NCBI GenBank assembly: GCA_040880205.1
Contig: JBBDIU010000142.1
Location: forward strand, 7,316-71,315
Length of the DNA: 64,000 nt
Reading direction: 5' to 3'
Source: WACF01 sp040880205
Lineage (GTDB): Bacteria > Pseudomonadota > Gammaproteobacteria > Pseudomonadales > Cellvibrionaceae
This document shows positions 25,044 through 33,236 of this stretch, piece after piece (the first letter of the stretch is position 1; each line of letters starts with the position of its first letter). Under the pieces are notes generated by a model, which worked only from the letters and a program-made list of their open reading frames with translations, had not been told where the DNA came from and searched no databases. Both the position numbers and the translations under genes were made by a program.

Positions 25044-25358
25044 TTGGAAAAGATCATTTTTTCACAGTCCGGTGTCTATCGCTTGCAACAACTCGCCAGC
25101 CAGGTTCGCTGTATTACCGGGATTCGCCACAAGCTGTCCGACGAATCGGCGATGATCGAGCTACTGCGCAGTTCTGCCAGCTCTGATCACAAGGTTATCC
25201 AGACCTACTTTGCCGCCTTCACTTCCGAACTGGACGAACAACAACGAAGTTCGCTGGTCGCTAAAGGCATTCACGGTCCCGCCGATACCCAGGGTTATAG
25301 GCCTCACGCCAGACAGTCGACCACATCCTCGGCTAGATTGCGCATCAACTCCGCGTAG
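25044..25358 (+). CDS. Small hypothetical protein between polA and znuA
   Basis: A 104-codon frame starting at TTG with a strong GGAAGGGG ribosome site 7 bp upstream. The first 80 or so residues look protein-like (MEKIIFSQSGVYRLQQLASQ, then a helical ELLRSSASSDHKVIQTYFAAFTSELDEQQ). The last 20 or so residues, where it runs antisense over the end of znuA, are low in character and may be non-native. No domain is recognised and no membrane segment is visible. The palindrome at 24950 may control it. It could be a regulator or an adaptor; I cannot say. Confidence 0.55.
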   Translation: MEKIIFSQSGVYRLQQLASQVRCITGIRHKLSDESAMIELLRSSASSDHKVIQTYFAAFTSELDEQQRSSLVAKGIHGPADTQGYRPHARQSTTSSARLRINSA

Positions 25359-26170
25359 CTGTCAGCCAGCTGCCCGAGTATATCCAAGGCGCGAAGCTCT
25401 AGATTTAGTTGTTCCGCCAGATTGTGTGCCGTGTCGGACTGGTGCGCATGTTCGATGAACAAGCAGCGCGCTCGTTCTTCGCCGCTACGTTCGCGGAGCT
25501 TCTTTTCCAGTTGATACAAATGCCGCACGCCTGGAGGTTGTTCCGGGCCCGCAGAGATCCAACCCAACTGGTTCAGTCGATAGGCGCGAACAAAATAGTC
25601 ATAACCTTGATGTTCAACTACGAAGCCCCGTTCTCTGACCGAGGCCAGCATTCTCTCCAGCTCCTCGTTCAATTGCTCGTAATCGGCCAGCACAGCGGCC
25701 AGCCGCTGTTCCAGTAGGCTATGCGCGGCCGGGTATAGCTGCAGCAAACGGCGGGTTATCGCGCGTGCCATGGTTTGCGCCAGATCCGGATCCAGCCATT
25801 GGTGCAAATCCCCGGAGGCGGAGGATCCCAACGTAAGTACCTGCTCCGGGGGGAGACCGGCCAGGGGTTTTTCCAGAAAGCGCTCCAGCTCGGGGCCCAT
25901 CCAAATTATCAAATCCGCATTATGCAGTCGGCGAATGTCGGATGCGCGCAGCGCGTAATCATGCGGCGAGGCGGCACCGCGGATCAGGACCTGGACTTCT
26001 CCCAATTCACCCAACAGATCCTCTGCAATCAGTGCCAGGGGCTTAATGCTCGCCACGACGCGCATATCGTTCTCTGGCAAGGAAGCGGTTTGGGCGTGCG
26101 AATCTTGAAGTATGCAAGCGCTCACTAGCAATGCGCACGCTAGAGCCCGGAGGCAGGGAAAGGCAGTCAT
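25304..26170 (-). CDS. znuA: Zinc ABC transporter substrate-binding protein ZnuA
   Basis: A 288-residue cluster A-I binding protein for periplasmic zinc. VVASIKPLALIAEDLLG begins the domain, ASPHDYALRASD gives the first metal His, HQWLDPDLAQTMARAI the second region, and EHQGYDYFVRAYRL and EHAHQSDTAHN further ligands. The signal sequence contains LVSAC, a possible lipobox, so it may be lipid-anchored; a type I cut after SHA is the alternative. The His-rich loop of E. coli ZnuA is missing. It is divergent from zur with the Zur box between. Confidence 0.92.
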   Translation of the reverse strand: MTAFPCLRALACALLVSACILQDSHAQTASLPENDMRVVASIKPLALIAEDLLGELGEVQVLIRGAASPHDYALRASDIRRLHNADLIIWMGPELERFLEKPLAGLPPEQVLTLGSSASGDLHQWLDPDLAQTMARAITRRLLQLYPAAHSLLEQRLAAVLADYEQLNEELERMLASVRERGFVVEHQGYDYFVRAYRLNQLGWISAGPEQPPGVRHLYQLEKKLRERSGEERARCLFIEHAHQSDTAHNLAEQLNLELRALDILGQLADSYAELMRNLAEDVVDCLA

Positions 26171-26191
26171 GGAGGTGAATCCTGATGGGCG

Positions 26192-26208
26192 ATGTTATAT
26201 AATAACAT
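26192..26208. promoter_or_regulatory. Zur box between znuA and zur
   Basis: The perfect palindrome ATGTTAT-ATA-ATAACAT matches the gammaproteobacterial Zur operator (core GTTATA-TATAAC). It lies 22-38 bp upstream of znuA and 23 bp upstream of zur, so zinc-loaded Zur should repress both directions. Confidence 0.85.
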
Positions 26209-26230
26209 AACGTTTACCCTCGATGCGCAC

Positions 26231-26713
26231 ATGACTCCTCTCGCGTACCAACGCCACAACCACCAGCGCTGTATCGACACGGCCCTAGCTTCCGCTCGCG
26301 CGCTCTGCATCGAGCGGGGTGTGCGATTAACCCTCCAGCGGGAGCAGGTTCTCAGGCTTGTCTGGCAAAGCCACAAACCGCTCGGGGCTTACCCGCTGAT
26401 GGAAATGCTATCCAGCGCCACCACCAAACCCGTGGCACCACCCACGGTGTATCGAGCGCTGGAGTTTCTCAGCGAACAAGCCTTGATTCATAAAATCCAT
26501 TCCCTGAACGCCTTTGTCGGCTGCTCGGAACCGGGCAGCCATCACCAAAGTCGTTTTTTGATCTGCCGCCACTGCGAGGTGGCGGTGGAATGTGGCAGCG
26601 GAGAACTCGACGCGGCCCTGGCGAAAACCGCGGCGGTCGCCGGGTTTACGGCGGAGGAACAGTCTGTGGAAATTGTCGGGCTCTGTCCCACCTGCAAGGA
26701 TTGCGCGAAGTGA
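26231..26713 (+). CDS. zur: Zinc uptake regulator Zur (Fur family)
   Basis: A 160-residue Fur-family repressor. The winged helix is LTLQREQVLRLVWQSHKPLGAYPLMEML with recognition region PPTVYRALEFL; the zinc-sensing half has HKIHSLNAFVGC, the CRHC pair and the terminal CPTCKDC. With zinc bound it represses znu genes through the box at 26192. I start at the ATG at 26231, because the in-frame start at 26192 would fall on the operator. znuC begins 3 bp after its stop, so zur-znuC-znuB are one operon. Confidence 0.92.
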   Translation: MTPLAYQRHNHQRCIDTALASARALCIERGVRLTLQREQVLRLVWQSHKPLGAYPLMEMLSSATTKPVAPPTVYRALEFLSEQALIHKIHSLNAFVGCSEPGSHHQSRFLICRHCEVAVECGSGELDAALAKTAAVAGFTAEEQSVEIVGLCPTCKDCAK

Positions 26714-26715
26714 CA

Positions 26716-27462
26716 ATGCCTCTGATGACAATGCCCCTGATAGCCGCGGAGCATATTTACCTGCGGCGCGGCGGTCGCATTTTACTGGAAGACGCCAGTT
26801 TATCCATAAGCGCCGGCGAAGCAGTGACCCTAATCGGCCCTAATGGCGCCGGGAAAACCACCCTGATTCGGGTCATCCTGGGACTGCTGAAGCCTGATCG
26901 CGGCACGGTGCGGCGACCGAATGATCTGCGCATCGGCTACATGCCCCAGCGAATCGCCATCGACCCCAGCCTGCCTCTGACGGTGGAACGGTTCCTTTCT
27001 TTGCTGGGAAAAGACGCCTCGCAACTGCAACGCTGTTTGGATTGGACCGGAACAGCTCATTTGCGGCATCAAGCGGTTCAGGCCTTGTCCGGTGGGGAGC
27101 TCCAGCGCGTGTTATTGGCCAGGGCGCTTTACTGCAACCCCCAAGTGCTGGTGCTCGATGAACCGGTACAGGGTGTCGATGTGTCGGGACAGGCAACTCT
27201 TTACCAATTGATTCACCAGATCAAGGAAGAAACGGGCTGCGGAATTCTAATGGTCTCCCACGATTTACACCTGGTGATGGCGGCGACCAATCGCGTGGTT
27301 TGCTTGAATCGGCATGTGTGTTGCGAGGGCAGCCCCGACAGCGTCAGCAATAATCCGGAATTCTTGCAGCTTTTCGGGGAAGTCAAAGCGGCCGGTGTCG
27401 CAGTTTACACGCACCATCACGATCACTCGCACGACACCTCGACACCGCCGGTGACAAAATGA
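26716..27462 (+). CDS. znuC: Zinc ABC transporter ATP-binding protein ZnuC
   Basis: A 248-residue ABC ATPase powering zinc import through ZnuB. Walker A GPNGAGKTT, Q-loop MPQR, signature LSGGELQRVLLARAL, Walker B VLVLDEP and the switch His in MVSHD are intact. The C-terminus is His-rich (THHHDHSHD), as in E. coli ZnuC, perhaps a zinc sensor or chelator. The start is ATG 26716; in-frame ATGs at 26725 and 26731 are possible. It overlaps znuB by 4 bp (ATGA). Confidence 0.94.
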   Translation: MPLMTMPLIAAEHIYLRRGGRILLEDASLSISAGEAVTLIGPNGAGKTTLIRVILGLLKPDRGTVRRPNDLRIGYMPQRIAIDPSLPLTVERFLSLLGKDASQLQRCLDWTGTAHLRHQAVQALSGGELQRVLLARALYCNPQVLVLDEPVQGVDVSGQATLYQLIHQIKEETGCGILMVSHDLHLVMAATNRVVCLNRHVCCEGSPDSVSNNPEFLQLFGEVKAAGVAVYTHHHDHSHDTSTPPVTK

Positions 27463-28250
27463 CGCTGTTGCCGGAATTTTTGTTGAACGCGATTCTCGCC
27501 GGGCTGGGGGTGGCCATGGTAGCCGGACCCCTGGGTTCTTTTGTGGTGTGGCGGCGGATGGCCTACTTGGGGGATACCTTGGCCCACTCCGCGCTGTTGG
27601 GCGTGGCCCTGGGGTTGGCATTATCCATCAACGTGAACGTTGCCGTTGTCATAATCTGTGCGAGTCTGGCGGTTTTCTTTGTCATGCTCCAGTACAACCA
27701 GACCCTGGCAACCGATACATTGCTGGGCATTCTCGCCCATTCGAGCCTGGCCTTGGGGCTGGTGGCTGTTTCGGTACTGAGCACCGATCGCGTCGATTTA
27801 TACAGCTATCTGTTTGGCGATTTGCTGGCGGTATCGAATAGCGATGTCGTTACCATTTTCGCGGTAGGCGGCATAGTGCTGCTATTGTTGGCCGTGTACT
27901 GGCAACGTCTGCTGACCGTGACCGTGCATGAAGAACTCGCCCATGTAGACGGCGTCAATGTGGGATTTGTGCGAACCGTGTTGATGCTGATCATGGCGCT
28001 GGTGATTGCCATCGCCATGAAGGCGGTCGGCGTTTTACTGATTACCGCGTTGTTGATAATCCCGGCAGCGGCCAGCCGCCGATTGGCGCGAACGCCGGAA
28101 CAGATGGCGGTTTTTGCAAGCGTTGTTGCCAGCATTGCAGTCGTTGGTGGATTGGCGCTGTCGTTTTACTGGGACACACCGGCGGGTCCTTCCGTGGTGT
28201 TGGTAGCCAGCGGCTTGTTTCTGCTCTCCCTGCTGAAGCACCCCCACTGA
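27459..28250 (+). CDS. znuB: Zinc ABC transporter permease ZnuB
   Basis: A 263-residue ABC-3 family membrane permease with eight or so hydrophobic segments. GSFVVWRRMAYLGDTLAHSALLGVALG is the family signature. It starts within the znuC stop (ATGA overlap). It carries zinc released by ZnuA across the inner membrane. Confidence 0.95.
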   Translation: MTLLPEFLLNAILAGLGVAMVAGPLGSFVVWRRMAYLGDTLAHSALLGVALGLALSINVNVAVVIICASLAVFFVMLQYNQTLATDTLLGILAHSSLALGLVAVSVLSTDRVDLYSYLFGDLLAVSNSDVVTIFAVGGIVLLLLAVYWQRLLTVTVHEELAHVDGVNVGFVRTVLMLIMALVIAIAMKAVGVLLITALLIIPAAASRRLARTPEQMAVFASVVASIAVVGGLALSFYWDTPAGPSVVLVASGLFLLSLLKHPH

Positions 28251-28284
28251 ACCGTTCGATAGTGTAACGAGCGATCACCCCAAC

Positions 28285-28926
28285 CTAATTGCTTAACACA
28301 ATGGATTGGTAGGTCGCCTTCAAGCGCGCCAGAGTGTAGGGTGGGTTGAAGTAGCCGTGGTATTGGCCCTGTGGATTTATCAGCACGATGTTTTCTCCAT
28401 GGGCGACCTGGTAGTGCTCATCGGCATTGGGTGGCTTCTGGAAAGGGATATAAAGCTGGTTGGCCAGCAATTTGATTTGCAGAAACTCACCCGACAATCC
28501 GATAAAGTTGCTATTGAAATTCGGCACGTAATCCGCGAGCGCTTCCGGCGTATCCCGCGAGGGATCCACCGTTACCATCACCACTTGCGTTTGCTCGCGA
28601 ATCTTTTCTTCCAGTTGTCCATAAGTGGAATCCAAGATAGCCAGGGTGGCGGGGCAGAAGCCGTGGCAATGGGCGAAGCCAAAAAATAACAATGTCCATT
28701 GACCTTCGAAATCGGCCTTGGAAAAAGTTTCACCTGTGTGCGCAATCAGCTCGAAGTCATCAATTGGCCGGGGCTGTTCAAATGTCACGGCCCCGTTGTT
28801 AACCAACTCCTTCACCGACATGATGCGCGGCGATGTCATGGTGTACACAAAGGCAGTAAGCACCACGGCAATGAGTGCAAGCACAATAAGAACGGTTTTT
28901 AAAATGCCGCGCTTGGTTTTATCCAT
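28285..28926 (-). CDS. SCO1/SenC family copper chaperone for cytochrome oxidase
   Basis: A 213-residue thioredoxin-fold protein with an N-terminal membrane anchor (about 10-30). The copper-binding CX3C is CHGFC (Cys87, Cys91), and His176 in QVAHGEN is the third ligand. Sco proteins deliver copper to the CuA site of CoxB or keep its cysteines reduced. It is the last gene of the cox-assembly group and starts 18 bp after the ctaB stop. The frame is open far upstream through ctaB, but the ATG at 28926 begins the true protein. Confidence 0.93.
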   Translation of the reverse strand: MDKTKRGILKTVLIVLALIAVVLTAFVYTMTSPRIMSVKELVNNGAVTFEQPRPIDDFELIAHTGETFSKADFEGQWTLLFFGFAHCHGFCPATLAILDSTYGQLEEKIREQTQVVMVTVDPSRDTPEALADYVPNFNSNFIGLSGEFLQIKLLANQLYIPFQKPPNADEHYQVAHGENIVLINPQGQYHGYFNPPYTLARLKATYQSIVLSN

Positions 28927-28943
28927 AATCGTCACTGAGGGTT

Positions 28944-29858
28944 TTAGGAAATGGGCAGGGATTGGGCCGGCAGCAGGTAGTGATCCAGCAGCATCACCAC
29001 AAACAGGGCCATCAGATAAACAATAGAGTACTTGAATGTGTCCATGCCAGCGCCGGGACGTTCGGTCAACAGCATTACCAATGACCAGTAAATAAAACCC
29101 AGGCCCAGGACCACGGCGCCCAGCAGATACAACCAGTTCAACATGCCGGTTGCATAGGGTAGCAGGGTGACGGCGAACATGATCAAGGTGTAGAGAAAAA
29201 TGTGAATCTTGGTATAGCGTACCCCGTGAGTCACCGGCAGCATCGGGATGTCCGCCTTGGCGTATTCCGCTTTGCGATGTACCGCCAGGGCCCAAAAGTG
29301 GGGCGGCGTCCAGGCAAAAATAATCAGCACCAGCAATAGCGAATGGCCGCTGATTTCCCCGGTGACCGCCGTCCAACCCAGCAACGGGGGCGCCGCGCCG
29401 GCCAGACCGCCGATAACAATGTTTTGCGGCGTGGCCCGCTTCAGGTACATGGTATAGATAAAGGCATATCCCACCAGTGAAGCCAGGGTTAGCCAAGCGG
29501 TCAGCGCATTGATAAATACCAGCAATATGGTCATGCCCAGCAAACCGGTGATTAGCGCGAAGACTATGGCCTGAACCGGTTCAATGCGGCCCTTGGCCAG
29601 GGGACGGTTGTGGGTGCGCGCCATTTGCTGGTCCACGTGGCGATCCACCAGATGATTGATCGTGGCCGCGGAGCCGGCACAGAGCGCGATGCCCAGATTG
29701 CCCAGCACCAATACATCCAAGGGCACCATGCCCGGTACCGCCAACAGCATGCCTATCACGGAAGTCAGGATCATCAGTGCAACCACCGTTGGTTTGCACA
29801 TTTCCAGATAGTCCCGCCAACTGGCGCGGGTGAGCATGGCTAATTCGTGTTTGGTCAT
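28944..29858 (-). CDS. cyoE: Protoheme IX farnesyltransferase (heme O synthase)
   Basis: A 304-residue UbiA-family membrane prenyltransferase, also called ctaB. It attaches a farnesyl group to heme b to make heme O. The prenyl-binding motif NHLVDRHVDQQMARTHNRPL (first Asp-rich motif, about residues 67-86) and YTKIHIFLYT, MLPVTHG in the second half are present. Nine hydrophobic segments. The next gene in Pseudomonas would be ctaA (heme A synthase) just upstream; here only 31 bp separate cyoE from the preceding unknown gene. Confidence 0.95.
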   Translation of the reverse strand: MTKHELAMLTRASWRDYLEMCKPTVVALMILTSVIGMLLAVPGMVPLDVLVLGNLGIALCAGSAATINHLVDRHVDQQMARTHNRPLAKGRIEPVQAIVFALITGLLGMTILLVFINALTAWLTLASLVGYAFIYTMYLKRATPQNIVIGGLAGAAPPLLGWTAVTGEISGHSLLLVLIIFAWTPPHFWALAVHRKAEYAKADIPMLPVTHGVRYTKIHIFLYTLIMFAVTLLPYATGMLNWLYLLGAVVLGLGFIYWSLVMLLTERPGAGMDTFKYSIVYLMALFVVMLLDHYLLPAQSLPIS

Positions 29859-29889
29859 ATGGCGCGGGTTTCCCGGCTTGGTTTGAAGC

Positions 29890-30501
29890 CTAGTTTGACG
29901 TCTTGATCAAAAATTCCAAGTCATCCAGCAGTTGATTGCCATGGTGATCTTCATTGTAGGCCATGACCAGAGCGCCGTAGCGATGCAATAAATAATATTC
30001 CGCGCCGTCAAACCCGGCAGACAACTCCGGTTGATCACCCAGCGCTGCCCGCCACTCACGGTAGTCACCCTCGAGGTAAGTCAGGTTAGGGTGCTCGGCG
30101 GCAAGGAACTGCCTGAAAGCGTCGTCATCCGCCTCGCCCAATTGTACGTACAGCCGCTCTACCTGATCTTTTTTGTCGGACAAGCGAATGTGCACCTGCC
30201 TGGTGACATACAGCGAATCCAGGCAGAGTTCCTCGCATGTGCCCAACACGGGGATTACCAGCCGAAACTTGGGTGCCTGCTCGGCAAGATCCCAGCGCTC
30301 CATGTTTTCGCTGCGAAAAGTAAAGTCGCTCAGCTCGATCGGGGCCGCCACCAAAATGCCCTGGTTGATGGTGCCGGAAGGAATGCCAATCCCGGTGTAA
30401 TACATGATATAGGGCACAATGGTCGTCAGCGCCGCAATCGCGATTATCCACAAAAGCTGCTTGTTTTTTCTACCACCCGATGAAGCTACCTGTTGCGTCA
30501 C
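29890..30501 (-). CDS. Membrane-anchored CX3C protein of the cytochrome oxidase cluster
   Basis: A 203-residue protein with one N-terminal transmembrane segment (about 15-37) and a periplasmic domain. A CX3C motif (CEELC, Cys89 and Cys93) and His104 in TRQVHIRL recall the copper site of Sco proteins, and the order of the fold (strand-TCEELC-helix) is thioredoxin-like. The position between surf1 and cyoE matches an uncharacterised Pseudomonas gene. It may assist copper insertion or thiol reduction of oxidase subunits; that is inference. Confidence 0.75.
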   Translation of the reverse strand: MTQQVASSGGRKNKQLLWIIAIAALTTIVPYIMYYTGIGIPSGTINQGILVAAPIELSDFTFRSENMERWDLAEQAPKFRLVIPVLGTCEELCLDSLYVTRQVHIRLSDKKDQVERLYVQLGEADDDAFRQFLAAEHPNLTYLEGDYREWRAALGDQPELSAGFDGAEYYLLHRYGALVMAYNEDHHGNQLLDDLEFLIKTSN

Positions 30502-30527
30502 GCTATGTCCACCACTCGCTGTTCAAA

Positions 30528-31271
30528 TTAATTACCTCCGTGCCCGCGGCGAACCGCGTTAAGCCATTGCCACAGATTGGTATTGGCGAACACAAACCAA
30601 AGGGCCAGGCCCAACGCCAGTGCAAACCATTGCACGGCGTAGGCGACATGCTTTTGCGGCTGGGTGTTGACTGGCTGCCAGCCAACTTGCAGGGCGCCGG
30701 CCGAGCCCTGGCGCAAGCGGATTACCTGGGGGAAAAGCGCTCGATCCAACAGGGCCGCGAATTTGTCGATTTCGACAGCCTGGACCACTAGTGGCCATTC
30801 AACCGTCTGGAAGGTCTGTTCGGCAAGCAAAAACGGTTCATCTGGTGGTATGTAGACGGTCCCGCTTATCTCAACTCGCGCTTCAATCGGCGGAATTACC
30901 GGCAAGTCCTGCCGAATGGGGCTGGCCTTGATCCAACCACGGTTAACCAAAACCCATCGGCCATCGCCGGTTAACAGAGGCGTCAAAACTTCATAGCCAG
31001 GCCGTCCCTCACGGGTGCGATTGTCCAGCAGAAAACTGTGGCGGTTATCGAATCGACCCGCCAGCCGAATCGGCAGGAAGGCCTGATCGGACACATTGTC
31101 CAGCTCGCCGAGTGTCAGCGGCGAGAGCTGCTGGCGAGCCATGTAACGGGTCTCAATGGCCCGTTTCTCTTCCGCCCGCTGTAATTGCCAGACGCCCAAG
31201 CTCAACAAGATGGGCAACAGCAGAACTGCCAGCGCGGTTACCCGGCGATTAAGACTTAGCGCGAGCTTCAT
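30528..31271 (-). CDS. SURF1 family cytochrome oxidase biogenesis protein
   Basis: A 247-residue inner-membrane protein with a transmembrane helix near each end (ALAVLLLPILLSLGVW and VQWFALALGLALWFVF). GVWQLQRAEEKRAIE and GRPGYEVLTPL, GRWVLVNRGWI are family hallmarks. SURF1 binds heme A and helps insert it into subunit I. Its presence implies an aa3-type enzyme needing heme A, although no ctaA gene is in the cluster. Confidence 0.93.
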   Translation of the reverse strand: MKLALSLNRRVTALAVLLLPILLSLGVWQLQRAEEKRAIETRYMARQQLSPLTLGELDNVSDQAFLPIRLAGRFDNRHSFLLDNRTREGRPGYEVLTPLLTGDGRWVLVNRGWIKASPIRQDLPVIPPIEARVEISGTVYIPPDEPFLLAEQTFQTVEWPLVVQAVEIDKFAALLDRALFPQVIRLRQGSAGALQVGWQPVNTQPQKHVAYAVQWFALALGLALWFVFANTNLWQWLNAVRRGHGGN

Positions 31272-31351
31272 CGTTCAGTGCCCTGACGGTCGTTTCCGGC
31301 TGCGCTGTAGGTTAGAATGCGATCAATTCCAATTTTAACCTGGATTCCGGC

Positions 31352-31573
31352 ATGTGGCTTAAGATCATCATCGTAGTGCTATTTGTTGCTGTACTGGTCA
31401 GTTTGAGTAGCGGGCTGGTATTTCTACTCAAGGACATGGGTAGCCCTTCAAGGCGAACCCTCTACGCCCTGGGTATTCGCATTACGCTGGCCGCGCTGTT
31501 ACTGTTCAGCATCTGGTACGGATTTTACACCGGCATTCTGACTAATACCGCACCCTGGGCTGGCCGTTACTGA
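31352..31573 (+). CDS. DUF2909 twin-transmembrane protein
   Basis: A 73-residue inner-membrane protein with two hydrophobic segments (about 3-28 and 40-62), the DUF2909 pattern (LVFLLKDMGSPSRRTLYALGIRITLAALL). It is commonly encoded opposite surf1 and coxC in cytochrome oxidase clusters, as here. The function is unknown. Confidence 0.85.
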   Translation: MWLKIIIVVLFVAVLVSLSSGLVFLLKDMGSPSRRTLYALGIRITLAALLLFSIWYGFYTGILTNTAPWAGRY

Positions 31574-31578
31574 GCGAT

Positions 31579-31606
31579 AAAAAAGCAGGCTAAAGCCTGC
31601 TTTTTT
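31579..31606. terminator. Bidirectional terminator between DUF2909 gene and coxC
   Basis: AAAAAAGCAGGC and GCCTGCTTTTTT form a 12-bp stem around a 4-nt loop, between the convergent genes, with T-runs on both strands. Confidence 0.9.
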
Positions 31607-31634
31607 ATTCGAACTCACTCACCGTTTCGACCCG

Positions 31635-32537
31635 TTACGAACCCAGGATGTAAACAAAAATAAACAGGCCGACCCAAACCACGTCCACGAAGTGCCAGTA
31701 CCAACTGGCCGCTTCAAAGCCGAAGGCATCATCGTGTTTAAAATGGCCCTTCAGGACCGAGCGCAGCCACATGATAAACAACATTAAGGTGCCGAGAGTT
31801 ACATGGGCGCCGTGAAAACCGGTCAACATAAAGAAGGTCGTGCCGTACACGCCGGAGTCCAGAGTCAAGCCAAGGTCTTGATAAGCGTGAATGTATTCTT
31901 CCACCTGCAATACAACGAAGATCGCGCCCAGTATCCAGGTTGCGCCCAGCAAAATGTTGAACCACCGACGGTTGGCGTTCTTTAGCGAGGTGTGGGCAAA
32001 GTGCACAGTGACACTGGACGTCAGCAGTATAACGGTGTTGATAAATGGTAGGCCCTGCCAGCCCATGGGCTCCCGGGCGCCAATAAAACGGGTGGCCTCC
32101 GCGCCGGATCGCGCCTGTTCAGGCGTGGTCAGCAGCGGCCATTCATTCTCAAAGCCCTGCCACAGCAATTGGTTGGTCATGGCGCTGTCCCCTTCGCCGG
32201 CCAGCCAGGGAACTGATAGCGCGCGCAGATAGTAGAGCGCACCAAAAAAAACCGCGAAGAACATGACTTCGGAAAATATAAACCAACCCATTCCCCACAC
32301 GTAGGAGCGCTTGAGCTGCGCGCTGTTCATGCCCGCCATGTTTTCTTTGATAACGGTGCTGAACCAGGTCCACAAGACGGCAGCCATGACGAGGGCGCCG
32401 GAAAAAAACAGGGTCATGCCCACATCGTTGCCGTTGATCCAGTTAGCCGCCCCAAATACGGTTAAAAACAAGCCCAAGCTGGCAAACAGCGGAAGCTTGC
32501 TATGGTCGGGGACGTAGTAACTACCTTGAGTCGCCAT
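31635..32537 (-). CDS. coxC: Cytochrome c oxidase subunit III
   Basis: A 300-residue membrane subunit with about seven hydrophobic segments. The start YYVPDHSKLPLFASLGLFLTVFG, GWFIFSEVMFFAVFFGALYY, FHGAHVTLGTLML and the end ASWYWHFVDVVWVGLFIFVYI are typical of COX3 in aa3 oxidases. It stabilises subunit I and the proton pathway. It follows ctaG by 75 bp. Confidence 0.96.
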   Translation of the reverse strand: MATQGSYYVPDHSKLPLFASLGLFLTVFGAANWINGNDVGMTLFFSGALVMAAVLWTWFSTVIKENMAGMNSAQLKRSYVWGMGWFIFSEVMFFAVFFGALYYLRALSVPWLAGEGDSAMTNQLLWQGFENEWPLLTTPEQARSGAEATRFIGAREPMGWQGLPFINTVILLTSSVTVHFAHTSLKNANRRWFNILLGATWILGAIFVVLQVEEYIHAYQDLGLTLDSGVYGTTFFMLTGFHGAHVTLGTLMLFIMWLRSVLKGHFKHDDAFGFEAASWYWHFVDVVWVGLFIFVYILGS

Positions 32538-32612
32538 TCTGTGCTTTCTCCACGTTGTGCAACCGGCGACCTTCGCCGCCTCAATGAAACAAACCCGTAA
32601 TTCGTAAGCGGA

Positions 32613-33167
32613 TTAACGCTGACTAAGCTTTTGCTGGCTTACCGTCTCCGTAATATCGAAAATGGTATAGGAGGCTGTAATATTCGTGACGTTTTTCGGC
32701 AAGTCCGGATCCAGATAGAACTGCAAGCCCATATCCACACTTTCACCAGGTGCCAAGGGCTGATTTTCAAAACAAAAACATTCAACCTTGTGAAAATACT
32801 CGGCCGATGAGCTGGGCACGAAGCTTGGAATAGCGCGCGAGATCATGGCTTCATCGGTCGTGTTTCTGGCAAAAAAACTGGTATTCACCACTTGGCCCGG
32901 ATGGACTTCCAGAATGGCATCGTTGGGCCTGAACTCCCAGGGCATTTCCCGATTGTTGGTCGCCATGAAGGTCACGCGGATTACACGGCTCTCATCGACC
33001 ACCGAGTCCTTCCGCTCGACCGCCACCAAGGCTCCACGCCCGTCGATCCCGAGGATATCGCAAAACACATAATAAAGCGGCGGCATGACGTACACGGCAA
33101 AAGCAAACATTCCCACCGCAACTACGACCAATTTTGCCGCCGTTTTACCCACATGTGCCTGTGCCAT
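32613..33167 (-). CDS. ctaG: Cytochrome c oxidase assembly protein CtaG (Cox11)
   Basis: A 184-residue protein with one N-terminal transmembrane helix and a periplasmic immunoglobulin-like domain. The copper-binding CFCF motif appears in VECFCFENQPL. It inserts CuB into subunit I. Between coxA and coxC is its usual place. Confidence 0.95.
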   Translation of the reverse strand: MAQAHVGKTAAKLVVVAVGMFAFAVYVMPPLYYVFCDILGIDGRGALVAVERKDSVVDESRVIRVTFMATNNREMPWEFRPNDAILEVHPGQVVNTSFFARNTTDEAMISRAIPSFVPSSSAEYFHKVECFCFENQPLAPGESVDMGLQFYLDPDLPKNVTNITASYTIFDITETVSQQKLSQR

Positions 33168-33213
33168 CGACCTCTACCTCCTACCCACACTCTCCCTAAT
33201 CCACTTTACTTTG

Positions 33214-33229
33214 ATTAGCGACTAGGGAC
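33214..33229. repeat. Degenerate two-unit copy of the CTAGNGA heptad
   Basis: The sequence attagcga-ctaggga in the coxA-ctaG gap carries two units resembling the array at 6190-6217. Confidence 0.5.
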
Positions 33230-33236
33230 TGTTCTG

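Noticed and set aside
28927..29496. Possible N-terminal extension of the Sco protein by 190 residues
   Set aside because: It would run out of frame through cyoE; the ATG at 28926 begins a normal Sco membrane anchor.
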